From JBIKIW01 sp044361365 (GTDB taxonomy: Bacteria; Patescibacteriota; JACMRA01), in contig JBIKIW010000001.1 in the NCBI GenBank assembly GCA_044361365.1, forward strand, positions 12,545-76,544: a stretch of 64,000 nt of DNA, given 5' to 3'. Position 1 is the stretch's first letter, and each line of letters opens with the position of its first letter. Below are positions 33,826 through 43,173 of the stretch, in pieces. Below the pieces are notes generated by a model. It saw only the letters and a program-made list of their open reading frames with translations, searched no databases and was not told the origin of the DNA. Both the position numbers and the translations under genes were made by a program.

Positions 33826-35484
33826 GTGACTTCCAAAAAAACATTCCTTAAAAGATTTATCAATTTTTCTTGGTTAAAAGAGATTAGTGGTGAAAATCTA
33901 TTTCTGATTTATGCTATTTTAGTTTTATTAATAAGTTTTTGCACCTATTTTGTAAACTATCAAAACCCTCAAGCTCCATTTTGGGATGAAAATTTTCACA
34001 TAGCTTCAGCTGAAAAATATATTCAAGGAGACTTTTTTATGGAAAACCATCCACCACTAGCCAAGATGTTGATTGCAGTTGGTGAGGTGATTTGGAATCC
34101 AAACAAAGATATCGATAAATCTGAATTTGTAAAAACTGATTATATTAAGGAATTTCCTAAAAATTATTCATTTACAGGAGTTAGATTTTTCCCAGCTCTT
34201 GCGGGTTTTTTGAGTTGTTTTTTGTTTTTTTTGCTACTGTACTTAATAAGTAGAAACAGCCACTTGTCTTTTTTGTTTTCAAGTTTATATTTGTTTAACA
34301 ATCAGATGATAGTTCATTTTCGGGGGGCTATGTTGGAGAGTATTCAGATTTTTTTTGGACTTTTGGTGCTTTTGTACACAGTTCATCTTTACCTTAGAAG
34401 TAAGAAAATCAAACTGTGGGAATATTTAATTCTGGGGGTTTTGGTTGGATTGGTTGCTAGTGTAAAAATAAACTCGCTTATAATGCTATTGGTTTTTCCA
34501 TTTTTGTTTCTTACACGTACTCAATTCAGTGTTTTAGATAGGAAAGAAATCTTTCAGACCATAAAAAAATTAGTAATTAAAGGTTCGTTTTTTGTTTTTG
34601 GAGTCGGATTAATTTTTATGAGCATTAGTTACCTTCACTTAGCAATTGCTCACAAACAATTACCTGATAAAGAAAACAACAATGGATATAAAATTATACC
34701 AAGTTATCAAGAAGTTTTGGATAAAAAAGACTATTATAATCCGCTAAACGCCTACAAAGCTAGCCTTGCCTGGTATTTTTATCAAAATCAGTACAACAAC
34801 GGCGTACCTAAATTAGACGAAGCTAAACCGGATGAAAATGGTAGTTATCCCACTGACTGGTTGGTTGGTAGAAAAGCTATTAGTTATAGATGGGAAAAAT
34901 ATCCAATCGAGAAAAAAAACCATTTTACTTATAATCTTTTTGAGCCTGATGGTAGCAAGACAATCACTCTGGACGAATATTCTCAGCTTCCAGAAAATGA
35001 AAAAAATAACTGGTTTGTGGTGGTAAAATATCTATATATTCAAACTAATCCGATTATTACTTTTGTGAGCTTAGCAGCCTTGGTTTTAGCTCTTGGTTTG
35101 ATTATTGCAGTGGCTTTTTTTGGTCTAAAAGTGCAAAATAAAAATCTTTTTAATCTAATTCTTCTCTTTATCTTTTTGTATGGGTTTTATATGTTTTCAG
35201 CTCTTCGAACGGAGCGGGTTTTGTATTTATACCACTATCTAATTCCATCTATTTTCTTGTTTATAGCAGGCTTTCTGGTGTTTTTGTATCGCTTTGAAAC
35301 AATCCTTAGAGAAGATGATTATTGGCGAAAAAGATTGTATTTTTTGGTAGCTTTGGTAGCAGCAGCTATTTTTATTAGCTTTGTTTTCTTCGCTCCCTTT
35401 ACGTACTATTTACCACTTTCTTCTCAGGAATTTCAAATGCGTAATTGGTTCAGTTTTTGGGGATTAAAAGATGTTAGCGGGTAG
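33826..35484 (+). CDS. PMT-like protein O-mannosyltransferase (GT39)
   Basis: 552 residues from a GTG start. The first outer loop carries FWDENFHIASAEKYIQGD and ENHPPLAKMLIAVGE; the acidic pair DE followed by HPPLAK is the hallmark of dolichyl/polyprenyl-phosphate mannosyltransferases that O-mannosylate Ser and Thr on secreted proteins. About ten membrane helices follow, with outer loops before the last set (YRWEKYPIEKKNHFTY). The neighbouring uppS makes the lipid carrier and several secreted proteins here have long Ser-rich linkers, natural acceptors. Sugar and acceptor are inferred. Confidence 0.85.
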   Translation: MTSKKTFLKRFINFSWLKEISGENLFLIYAILVLLISFCTYFVNYQNPQAPFWDENFHIASAEKYIQGDFFMENHPPLAKMLIAVGEVIWNPNKDIDKSEFVKTDYIKEFPKNYSFTGVRFFPALAGFLSCFLFFLLLYLISRNSHLSFLFSSLYLFNNQMIVHFRGAMLESIQIFFGLLVLLYTVHLYLRSKKIKLWEYLILGVLVGLVASVKINSLIMLLVFPFLFLTRTQFSVLDRKEIFQTIKKLVIKGSFFVFGVGLIFMSISYLHLAIAHKQLPDKENNNGYKIIPSYQEVLDKKDYYNPLNAYKASLAWYFYQNQYNNGVPKLDEAKPDENGSYPTDWLVGRKAISYRWEKYPIEKKNHFTYNLFEPDGSKTITLDEYSQLPENEKNNWFVVVKYLYIQTNPIITFVSLAALVLALGLIIAVAFFGLKVQNKNLFNLILLFIFLYGFYMFSALRTERVLYLYHYLIPSIFLFIAGFLVFLYRFETILREDDYWRKRLYFLVALVAAAIFISFVFFAPFTYYLPLSSQEFQMRNWFSFWGLKDVSG

Positions 35485-35663
35485 GGCAACTAGATATAGT
35501 TGTTAAGTACAATTTTAGATACTACAAGTTGAATTTTTTATTTGATAAATTGGTTATTTTTAAGTAAAAAACCCTTTAAAAAGAGGATATTGATGTTTTT
35601 GACCAGAATTTAAAATTATTTCAGGTGATTATTAATAAATAAAATCAATAAATAATTAAAAAA

Positions 35664-36911
35664 ATGCTCAAAATATCAAATGTTGAGAAAGGTAACAAGT
35701 TTGAAGCTGAAGTAATACCAATGTTTGAAAAATTATTACAAAATGGAGAATTGTCAGTTAATCCTAAAATTTCTAAATTAAGAATTAAGCCAAAATATTA
35801 CAATAAAGACAGAGGTAGCTTAGATGCTTTTGACTTATCAATAGAAACTTATCCAGTGGGTGCTAAAATGCCGTCTTTGGTTCATATAATAGAATGTAAG
35901 CACTTTTCAGGAACTATAAATGTTGATGAGCTTGAACAAACCCTTTCCTTAACTTCAAATCATTTTCTAAAAGTAAGTAAAGATTCAGATTATAGTTTTG
36001 CAGTAAAAGTGATTTTTATATTCAAAGGTAAAATATCTCAAACACTTTCTACTAAAGCTAAAAATAATGGGGTTATGTTAATAGAGGTTTTGGATAAAAA
36101 AGATTACAAGATTCTTCTCTATAAAAATGAGAAAAAAGATTTTAGAAAATATGTTTGTCTTGATAAAAATATTGAAAAAGAGTTGGTAAAAACGGTTTAC
36201 AGTTTAATAAATAACAACAATATAAATCAACCCAAAATTGAAGGTCTTAGAAGGCTTTCTAGGGTAGATGTTAAAGAAATTGCAAGAAAAGAATTTAAAA
36301 AAGTTGGAGCAATAAAATCGACTAGGTGTTTAAAAACACGAATTGTAAATTATATTGAAGAAACTTATTCTATTAAGGTTTGTTATAAAGTTTTTGACGG
36401 TTGCACGGAAGACAGTTTAGGGTACTTAGATATAAACTCTAATTCTATTTTTATTAACGAAAACTTACGTGACACAAAATTGGAAATGTATCCAATTTGC
36501 CATGAAATAGGACATTTTATTTTACACAAGGATTTAATAAATAAAGATAATTTCGTGGACTATTTGAATTTGCCAGATTCTCTATATAATCAAAAAACTG
36601 GAAAATATGATTTAGTAAATGACAGGAATTTTATTGAATATCAGGCAAATACTTTTGCAGTTGAGTTTTTTCTTAATGAAGAACTTCTGAGATCTTTACT
36701 AGTAGAAAAACAAATTGAGATGGGCTTTAGTAAAACAAAAACAGGTTATATCTTTGCTGATAATCAGTATTGTAATTTAAAAGACAAAGAAGAAATAATC
36801 TCTCATTTATCAGAATATTTTAACACAACAAAAAAAGTTATAGAAAGCAGATTGGAAGGCTTAAAAATGTTAAGGTGTAATCATTTTACCCAATCACAGC
36901 CTGTTTTTTGA
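35664..36911 (+). CDS. Nuclease-ImmA/IrrE metallopeptidase fusion
   Basis: 415 residues. The N-terminal 150 residues resemble a PD-(D/E)xK (Mrr-like) nuclease: LDAFDLSIET, then HIIECKHFSG holding the ExK. The C-terminal half is an ImmA/IrrE zinc peptidase with YPICHEIGHFILH (HExxH) near residue 275 and EYQANTFAVEFFLNEELL carrying the third ligand region. ImmA-type proteases cleave repressors to switch on mobile elements or damage responses. Fusion with a nuclease suggests a self-contained defence or toxin module. Its end overlaps the converging htrA gene by 26 bases. AT-richer than its neighbours. Confidence 0.8.
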   Translation: MLKISNVEKGNKFEAEVIPMFEKLLQNGELSVNPKISKLRIKPKYYNKDRGSLDAFDLSIETYPVGAKMPSLVHIIECKHFSGTINVDELEQTLSLTSNHFLKVSKDSDYSFAVKVIFIFKGKISQTLSTKAKNNGVMLIEVLDKKDYKILLYKNEKKDFRKYVCLDKNIEKELVKTVYSLINNNNINQPKIEGLRRLSRVDVKEIARKEFKKVGAIKSTRCLKTRIVNYIEETYSIKVCYKVFDGCTEDSLGYLDINSNSIFINENLRDTKLEMYPICHEIGHFILHKDLINKDNFVDYLNLPDSLYNQKTGKYDLVNDRNFIEYQANTFAVEFFLNEELLRSLLVEKQIEMGFSKTKTGYIFADNQYCNLKDKEEIISHLSEYFNTTKKVIESRLEGLKMLRCNHFTQSQPVF

Positions 36912-38559
36912 CCAAATCGAACGAAACTGAGCCAAGTGTGAGATCTACGGTAACTGGGTTTTTTTCGTAGGCGTAACCAGCTTCTGATTTTCCGTTGGAT
37001 TTTAGAACCGCAAGTTTTACTTTACTTTCTGCTTGTTTACCCAAAATTGCACGTCTAAGTGGGGAAGGGTTGTTTCTACTGGAGACGATTTTCTCACCAT
37101 CGACTTCCAAAATAATATCACCTTCTTTCAAACCTGCCTGAGCTGCGGCTGAATCTTTAGCAATTGGGCTACCTTGTTCGCTGAATATAATTTCTCCATA
37201 ATCTACAGGAATCCAAGAATTTTGAGACTTTCGCAGAGGTGTAATTTGTAATGAGGCTAAACCGATTCTAGGACGAACAATTTGACCTTTGGTTAGATAA
37301 CCTTCCAAAACAGTCTTTATCGTTCGGGAAGGGATTGCAAGTCCGATATTTTGAGCATCAACAGTACCCAAAGTATTCATGCCAATTAACTGACCAGAAG
37401 CATTAAATAGCGGTCCTCCAGAGTTTCCACGGTTAATAGCTGCGTCGGTTTGAATAAGGTTGTCAGCTTGAAAAGTAGTGTCTGTACATTGGTCTTTTAT
37501 TTCAGTTTCAAAACTTCTATCCAGACCTGAAACTATCCCTCGAGTAACAGTATTTTGAAGCTCTCCTAATACGTTTCCGATGGCTACAACTTCTTGCCCT
37601 AATTTCAACTTTTCACTGTCAAAAAAGCTTACGGTTTTGAATTTCTCAGTACTGCCTTCTATTTTTAAAACAGCTAAATCATCAACTGGGTCTATACTTT
37701 TTAGGGTTAGATTATAAATTTTTTGATCACTAGAAACTCCAGTAATTTGAATTCTAGAAATATCGTTTTTACAGACCGTAGCAACTACGTGCTTATTGGT
37801 AACCACCAACCCATCCTCACTTACAATATAACCACTTCCAGCACTTAGATCTTGTCCTAAATCTACACCATTGCTTTTGCTTTTCAAGCTTATAGATAAC
37901 ACTGTTGGAAAAACGTCTTCCACAATTTGGGTCACTTCTTTACTATCAGTTGGGTCTTTGAAAGCTAAGTTTGGATTATTGCTAACAGCTGTAGAGCTAT
38001 TTTGAGAGGAGCTTGAGCTTGTTTCACCTTGAGTTACTGTTGTTGATACGCTTGAACCTGAGGATGATTCAACCAAATTGTTCAAAAAACTATTTTTAAT
38101 AACCCACTTACTTCTCTCATCTTTTGGATTTACCACCACCAAGACCACAGCAATACTACTCAAAATTAATCCCAAAACCAGTATAAAGGCTACCGTTCTA
38201 GCCATGCGTCTGATCGAGGAGGTTGTATTTGTTATTTTGGAGTATTTTTTTGGTTCAAAATTAAGGGATTCTGGGTTGCTATTTGAATTTGAATTTTGAT
38301 TAGGCTGGTTGAAACTATTCGGATTGTTAAAATTATTTTGATTCGTAGAACTTTGCGAGAAGTCGTTTAAGCTGTCTCCACCAAAAGTATTATTTAACTC
38401 AGCATTGCTGAATTGCTGGTTGGAATTTAAATTTTCTAAGCCTTCTGTCGAGTTTGATGTAGTTGGTTTCCAATCATTATTAAAATTAAAATCGGAATTT
38501 TGCCAATCTTGATTTGGGTTGATTGGTTCTGGGTTTTGTTTTTGATCGTCTGGTTGCAT
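36886..38559 (-). CDS. htrA: HtrA-family serine protease with PDZ domain
   Basis: 557 residues. Asn/Gln-rich cytoplasmic segment (1-110), membrane helix (about 122-142, TVAFILVLGLILSSIAVVLVV), Ser/Thr-rich linker (ETSSSSSQNSSTAVS), then the trypsin-like domain: His in VVTNKHVVA (near 255), Asp in DDLAVLKI (near 291), Ser in NRGNSGGPLF (near 378). A PDZ domain follows (about 425-520, AGLKEGDIILEVDGEKI). It should degrade or refold damaged exported proteins at the outer face. The long N/Q-rich N terminus is unusual. Confidence 0.95.
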   Translation of the reverse strand: MQPDDQKQNPEPINPNQDWQNSDFNFNNDWKPTTSNSTEGLENLNSNQQFSNAELNNTFGGDSLNDFSQSSTNQNNFNNPNSFNQPNQNSNSNSNPESLNFEPKKYSKITNTTSSIRRMARTVAFILVLGLILSSIAVVLVVVNPKDERSKWVIKNSFLNNLVESSSGSSVSTTVTQGETSSSSSQNSSTAVSNNPNLAFKDPTDSKEVTQIVEDVFPTVLSISLKSKSNGVDLGQDLSAGSGYIVSEDGLVVTNKHVVATVCKNDISRIQITGVSSDQKIYNLTLKSIDPVDDLAVLKIEGSTEKFKTVSFFDSEKLKLGQEVVAIGNVLGELQNTVTRGIVSGLDRSFETEIKDQCTDTTFQADNLIQTDAAINRGNSGGPLFNASGQLIGMNTLGTVDAQNIGLAIPSRTIKTVLEGYLTKGQIVRPRIGLASLQITPLRKSQNSWIPVDYGEIIFSEQGSPIAKDSAAAQAGLKEGDIILEVDGEKIVSSRNNPSPLRRAILGKQAESKVKLAVLKSNGKSEAGYAYEKNPVTVDLTLGSVSFDLVKKQAVIG

Positions 38560-38587
38560 AGTGCAGAATTAAGGAGTTGCTAAAAGA

Positions 38588-39862
38588 TTAGTTTATTTTG
38601 ATTTTATTAATTTCCGCTTTGTTGCTTACGATCACAACCTTTTTTTCTAAGAGACTTTTTTGAACATCTTGATAGATTTTTTTAACTTCAGCGATGGTCA
38701 CTTTTGTTAATCTTTGCAAGTAATTCTCCAAATTTTCTGAGATTCCATAATTTAGCAGACTACTCTGGGCAAATTCAGTCTCGGCAGAAATAGTATCGGA
38801 GCTGATTTCAATTTTTTTGCGAATAGTTTGTTTCAAATCTTCAAATTTTTTCTCCTCAAAGAATTTTTCAAAATTGCTAAAGGTATCTGAGATAATGTCT
38901 AAAATTCGATTTGCAGAGTCTATTTCACACGAAAAATTTATAATCATTTTTCCTAAAGTCATATCGAAATTATTACTCATAGAATAAATCAAACCCTCTT
39001 TGTTTCTTAGCCTATCATACAAAATCCCGTAGTATTTTAAAAATAACTCATCAAAAATTTTTAGAATCGGTTTGTTTTCAAAAGAAATTTCCAGTGGAAT
39101 ATAAATCGTTACATCAGCATGAGCATGAGCAAGTTCATGTACTATCGATAAAAAATCAAAGTTTTGAAACTCGCTTTTTACTGAGAAATTAATCTTATCT
39201 TTACCTTCTACTTGATTGATAAGAGATTTTTCTGCTTTGTGTAAATTAAAATTCTTCTTAATATTATCGAGCGCTTCATCAAAACCAAAACCACCGCTAA
39301 GAGTTATTAAAAAGTGACTTTTAGCTAAATTTTCTCTATGGAGTCTCTCAAAATCTTCAATTATAGTTTGAGCGACACACTCGGAATCTCCCAAAACCTC
39401 ATGATTTTCAAGACTATTAATTTCAAAAACTTGATTCATTACGGCGTAGTGCAAGCGATAATTAGGATCACCTCTTCTCTCTGAAATTTCTCTTAAAACA
39501 ATCTCTTTTTCTTGGGCTAAGATTTCAGTATCAAAAGTTGGACGGATACTAATTTCCATAATTTTAGCAATCATATCTTGGGCATTTTCAGTATGACCTT
39601 GAGCATTTACTCCCATGGTCAGGGGGCTGGTATAAGCGTTGACCATTATGTTGCTTGCAAACTGAAAATCATGAAAACCTTGAAAATTTAACTCTTTAGT
39701 TCTGGAGGCGATACAGTGTTCTAAAAGATGTTTTTTACCTCGATCTAGATTTTTTTCAAACCAACTACCACCACTGGAATAAGTAACCTCAATTTCAAAT
39801 TTTTTCCGTTCAGATGGTTTGGCTAAAACATGAATAAATGGGGATAATTGCTGATAAAACAT
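38588..39862 (-). CDS. M16-family (insulinase-like) zinc peptidase
   Basis: About 424 residues from MFYQQLSPFIHVL at 39862; an ATG seven codons earlier is possible. The inverted zinc motif HxxEH is present as HLLEH (near residue 50), and the distal Glu comes from EKEIVLREISERRGDP. The C-terminal half is the second M16 lobe (YDRLRNKEGLIYSMSN with the conserved RNKEGL). So it should be a single-chain active peptidase for small peptides or targeting sequences. htrA lies 28 bases downstream, so both may form one proteolysis operon. Confidence 0.87.
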   Translation of the reverse strand: MFYQQLSPFIHVLAKPSERKKFEIEVTYSSGGSWFEKNLDRGKKHLLEHCIASRTKELNFQGFHDFQFASNIMVNAYTSPLTMGVNAQGHTENAQDMIAKIMEISIRPTFDTEILAQEKEIVLREISERRGDPNYRLHYAVMNQVFEINSLENHEVLGDSECVAQTIIEDFERLHRENLAKSHFLITLSGGFGFDEALDNIKKNFNLHKAEKSLINQVEGKDKINFSVKSEFQNFDFLSIVHELAHAHADVTIYIPLEISFENKPILKIFDELFLKYYGILYDRLRNKEGLIYSMSNNFDMTLGKMIINFSCEIDSANRILDIISDTFSNFEKFFEEKKFEDLKQTIRKKIEISSDTISAETEFAQSSLLNYGISENLENYLQRLTKVTIAEVKKIYQDVQKSLLEKKVVIVSNKAEINKIKIN

Positions 39863-39997
39863 AGTAATAATTTTAAATAACAATTAAATTTATTTTTCGT
39901 GCAAATTTTCAAAAATAAAAGATATTTACTTGACAAAAACCATTTCCTAGTTGATTTCGGTTGGTTATCTTTAAAAAATTATTTATTTATTATTGTT

Positions 39998-40297
39998 ATG
40001 GCTACTAAAACAGTTAAAAAAGCAAACCGCACCCAACTTATTGATAAGTTGTCTATCACTCTTGGAGTTTCCAAAGCTCAAGCAGAAAAAACTCTAAATT
40101 CAGTTTTACAATCTGTTGTTGACATGGTTGTTGACGGATACGATCTTAACCTTACGGGTTTCGGTTCTTTCTACAAAACTTATAGAAAAGACAGAATTGG
40201 AGTTAATCCAAAAACTGGAGAAAAGATGAAAATCGCTGCTTCTACTAGCGTTGGTTTCAAAGTTGGAAAAACTTTTAAAGAAGCTGTTAAAAAATAG
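39998..40297 (+). CDS. hup: HU-family DNA-binding protein
   Basis: 99 residues from the ATG at 39998 (MATKTVKKANRTQLIDKL). Upstream in-frame codons lack a plausible start for this family. LTGFGSFYKTYRKDRIGVNP and TGEKMKIAASTSVGFKVGK contain the DNA-binding arm with the conserved NPKTGE. Chromosome architecture. A TTGACA at 39930-39935 lies upstream; a strong terminator follows. Confidence 0.95.
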   Translation: MATKTVKKANRTQLIDKLSITLGVSKAQAEKTLNSVLQSVVDMVVDGYDLNLTGFGSFYKTYRKDRIGVNPKTGEKMKIAASTSVGFKVGKTFKEAVKK

Positions 40298-40324
40298 TTT
40301 TTTAGAAATTAAAATTCAGGAATT

Positions 40325-40345
40325 CCCCGCAAGGGGTTTTTCTTT
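40325..40345 (+). terminator. Rho-independent terminator after hup
   Basis: CCCC-GCAA-GGGG tetraloop hairpin (40325-40336) followed by TTTTTCTTTT. Confidence 0.85.
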
Positions 40346-40467
40346 TGTCTCATAAAAGACCCTCCTTTCATTTGAAGGCAAGACGTGTTTCACTTAGTAG
40401 GCCAGATGTTTTAGGCTATTTAGATTGACAAATAAGGGAAATTCAATTTTTTTGAAAAGGAAATATT

Positions 40468-41046
40468 ATGCTTGCTCCAAATAAGCAAAACCTACTCATC
40501 CAAAAGAACCAAAAAAAACTGATTCTAAACGGCTATAAACTACTTAAAGAAAAGAGAGCTGGTCTGATAATTACTTTCTTGGAGTTTGCTAGCAAAGGAA
40601 AAAAAATAGAAAAAAAAGTCTCCAACCAAATATCTCAAATCTTAAGCTCGTATCGAACTGGACTAACCTTTGTAAGCAGCCAAACTCTGTTTGAAAATTT
40701 GCAATCAACACCATCTTTAAATTTGAATGTATCCAAAAAAAGAGTTTCTGGCGTTTATATAGATTCTTTAGATTTACAGACCAAAATCCCTGATAGAAAA
40801 GATTTAAAAGCTGATATAGAAACTAGCTTAAAAGCTTTTGGTTGGTTTTTTCCGATTCTTTTGGAACTAAGTCAACTAAAAATAAACACTCTTAGAATTG
40901 CTGCTGAAATTGAAAAAACTAACAGACAGATCCAAAACCTAGAGAAAAAAACTGAGGACATAGAAGCTGAAATAAAATTCATCGAAAACGCCTTAAATGA
41001 AAAATCCAATCTTGAAAAAGCAACCTTAATTAAAATTTTTAAATAA
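40468..41046 (+). CDS. ntpD: V/A-type ATPase subunit D (central stalk)
   Basis: 192 residues with the two long antiparallel helices of subunit D: NKQNLLIQKNQKKLILNGYK, LLKEKRAGL at the start and IEKTNRQIQNLEKKTEDIEA near the end. It is the rotor shaft linking the catalytic head to the membrane ring. A good ribosome-binding site (AAAAGGAAA, 40455-40463) precedes the ATG. TTGACA stands at 40425-40430 but no convincing -10 follows. The genes for the head subunits A and B, and for C, E, F and the ring K, are not in this window. Confidence 0.85.
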   Translation: MLAPNKQNLLIQKNQKKLILNGYKLLKEKRAGLIITFLEFASKGKKIEKKVSNQISQILSSYRTGLTFVSSQTLFENLQSTPSLNLNVSKKRVSGVYIDSLDLQTKIPDRKDLKADIETSLKAFGWFFPILLELSQLKINTLRIAAEIEKTNRQIQNLEKKTEDIEAEIKFIENALNEKSNLEKATLIKIFK

Positions 41047-41047
41047 T

Positions 41048-41317
41048 ATGTCATACACTAATTTTGAAGAATACTTAGCTAGCTTAGCTAAAAAAGTTAA
41101 AAACCTAAAGTCTAAAATTGATGAAGCTGGAAAATCAATTGTAGAACAGGGTTTAAGTTTTGAAATCAAAAAAAACGATCTATATGAAGTAGTTGCTGGA
41201 GAGCAAAGAGGTTACAAACCATCTGGAACAGGCTTAAATATCAATATAAATTCTGATTCTAAAATTTCAAACGAAGAAATAACTAAAATTTTATCTTCAA
41301 TGTATAAACTTTCCTAA
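41048..41317 (+). CDS. Small protein between V-ATPase subunits D and I
   Basis: 89 residues. An N-terminal amphipathic helix with Lys/Leu heptads (YLASLAKKVKNLKSKIDEAG) is followed by a Gly-rich middle and IISNEEITKIL-like end (ISNEEITKILSSMYKL). The start codon is one base after the ntpD stop and ntpI follows after 18 bases, so it belongs to the ATPase operon. Its size does not match a known V-ATPase subunit; a lineage-specific stalk or assembly part is possible. Confidence 0.7.
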   Translation: MSYTNFEEYLASLAKKVKNLKSKIDEAGKSIVEQGLSFEIKKNDLYEVVAGEQRGYKPSGTGLNININSDSKISNEEITKILSSMYKLS

Positions 41318-41335
41318 AATTAAATTACTCGAAAC

Positions 41336-43111
41336 ATGTCCGTAACATCCACAATATCAAAGCTTGTAAACATACCAGCAAAAAAAGTAGATTCTTTTTT
41401 CAGATCTTTAATGAAAACTGGAATTGATTTTGAAGTATTAGACCCAAAAGACCTAGAAGGAAAATGGTCTGCAATTAGCTATTATAAAACTGAAGGAGTT
41501 GAATTTGCCGGTCAAAAACTAATCACCATAGATGAAATTTTAAGCACCAATCTTCCTAAAAAAAGCTTTTTAGAGTCATTTGCTGACGATAGAGTTGAAG
41601 TTAGTTTAGGCGAACTAAAAAATATTGAAGATGAGAAAGTTGAACTAGATAATCTTGTTTCAAAACTAGCCCTAGTCAACGAAAAATCTCAACTTATAAA
41701 AACTGATATTGCTGATGAAAGTAAAGAAGAACTCCAAAAAGAAATAGATCAAATTAAAGACTCATTAAAAGATTATTTAGAAAAAGATTTATATATAAAC
41801 TCTGAGACCAAGAAAAAATTAACCCTATTGTACGGATACTACCAGTTGCAGGCTAAAACTGAAGAGATTAGGTCTAAAGCTTTTAGGTTAAATGATAAAT
41901 CTGAAGCTGTATTTGCTTTTATTGCTGTTAAGGAAAAAGACGAAGCTAAACTTGCTGAATTCTTACAAAAAGAAGAAGTTTTTGGAGAAAATATCGATTG
42001 GAATAAAGACATTGTTGATTGGGATAATCCAGGGGCTTTAAAATCTTTTCAAGATGTAGCTCAATCAATTGGAACTATTGATAAAAAAGAAGCAGACCCA
42101 ACTTCAGGAGTTGCTGCATTTTTCATGATTTTCTTTGCTTTTTGCTTGGGAGACGCTATTTATGGAGCAATAATAGCTTTATTTACAGGTTATTTTCTAT
42201 TTATCAGAGGTGTGAAATCTAACTTTAAAGGTATCTTTAACATATTTTTCTATTCAAGTCTTATTGCTATTTTGATTGGCGTCGTGACTAACTCTTGGGC
42301 TGGAGACTTTTTCAACAGTTCTTTGGTGAAGCAACTATTTGGAATTAGTACTGACCCAGCTCTTTCCACTTCTACACCGATTAACGACTTTCTGGTTAAT
42401 TTCCAGCTCATCGATGTTCTAACTGCTAGTGCTAAAGTTCCTGTTAATCAAGCCATGAAAGATACCAGTCCTATCATAATCATGATGTTGGCTGCTGGTT
42501 TTATTGGTTTTTTAAATCAGCTTTTGGGTTATATTTACAGAATTATCACAAATGCAGCTAATGGTCTTTGGAATGTTGTTTTTGGTCAGTTTGCGTGGTT
42601 ACTTTTCTTATCGATGTCTATAGGTCTTATTGTTGTAAATTCAGTTGCTCCTAGTATAAGCTCCGTAGCTTTAATAGCACTCTATGTTTCTTTAGGTATT
42701 TTGTTTATTCTAAATCAAGCAGACTCTTTTGGAGGAAAAATACTTGGATTCTTGTTAGGACCAAGAGGTATTTACGGTATATTACAATTAGGATCAAACC
42801 TTATCTCTTATGTTCGTATAGTCGCCATTGGTTTAACTGGTACTATTATTGCCCAGATAGTAAACCTTTTAGCAGGTCTTATGTATGCAAGTGCCGGACC
42901 GGTTGTTGGTTTGATTTTAGCCTTAATTATTTTGATTATAGGTCATGTATTTAATTTTGTTCTAGCTGCTTTTGGAGCATACATTAACCCACTTCGTCTT
43001 ACATACGTTGAATTTATGCCTGGATTTTTTGAAGGAAGTGGAAGACAACTCGCTTCAGCAAGGCCTGAATTTAAACATCTAAAAATAGTTTCTAACTCAG
43101 AAAATTCATAA
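41336..43111 (+). CDS. ntpI: V/A-type ATPase subunit I (membrane stator)
   Basis: 591 residues. The N-terminal 245 residues are a cytoplasmic coiled coil (EKVELDNLVSKLALVNEKSQ). The membrane part starts near 260 with PTSGVAAFFMIFFAFCLGDA, continuing with IYGAIIALFTGYFLF, then about seven helices, including SNLISYVRIVAIGLTGTIIA, which contains the essential Arg that serves the proton or sodium half-channel, and HVFNFVLAAFGAYINPLRL. The family identity is firm. Na+ or H+ use cannot be told without subunit K. Confidence 0.93.
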   Translation: MSVTSTISKLVNIPAKKVDSFFRSLMKTGIDFEVLDPKDLEGKWSAISYYKTEGVEFAGQKLITIDEILSTNLPKKSFLESFADDRVEVSLGELKNIEDEKVELDNLVSKLALVNEKSQLIKTDIADESKEELQKEIDQIKDSLKDYLEKDLYINSETKKKLTLLYGYYQLQAKTEEIRSKAFRLNDKSEAVFAFIAVKEKDEAKLAEFLQKEEVFGENIDWNKDIVDWDNPGALKSFQDVAQSIGTIDKKEADPTSGVAAFFMIFFAFCLGDAIYGAIIALFTGYFLFIRGVKSNFKGIFNIFFYSSLIAILIGVVTNSWAGDFFNSSLVKQLFGISTDPALSTSTPINDFLVNFQLIDVLTASAKVPVNQAMKDTSPIIIMMLAAGFIGFLNQLLGYIYRIITNAANGLWNVVFGQFAWLLFLSMSIGLIVVNSVAPSISSVALIALYVSLGILFILNQADSFGGKILGFLLGPRGIYGILQLGSNLISYVRIVAIGLTGTIIAQIVNLLAGLMYASAGPVVGLILALIILIIGHVFNFVLAAFGAYINPLRLTYVEFMPGFFEGSGRQLASARPEFKHLKIVSNSENS

Positions 43112-43113
43112 GA

Positions 43114-43143
43114 TTGACTTTTTAGGCTAATTATGTATATGAT
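43114..43143 (+). promoter_or_regulatory. Promoter of uppS
   Basis: TTGACT (43114-43119), 18-base spacer, TATGAT (43138-43143), about 30 bases before the ATG at 43174. Confidence 0.6.
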
Positions 43144-43173
43144 AAGTACTAATTATTTGAATTAGTGAATATT

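Noticed and set aside
40425..40430. Full promoter for the ntpD operon
   Set aside because: TTGACA is present but no acceptable -10 box follows at 16-18 bases, so only the ribosome-binding site is reported.
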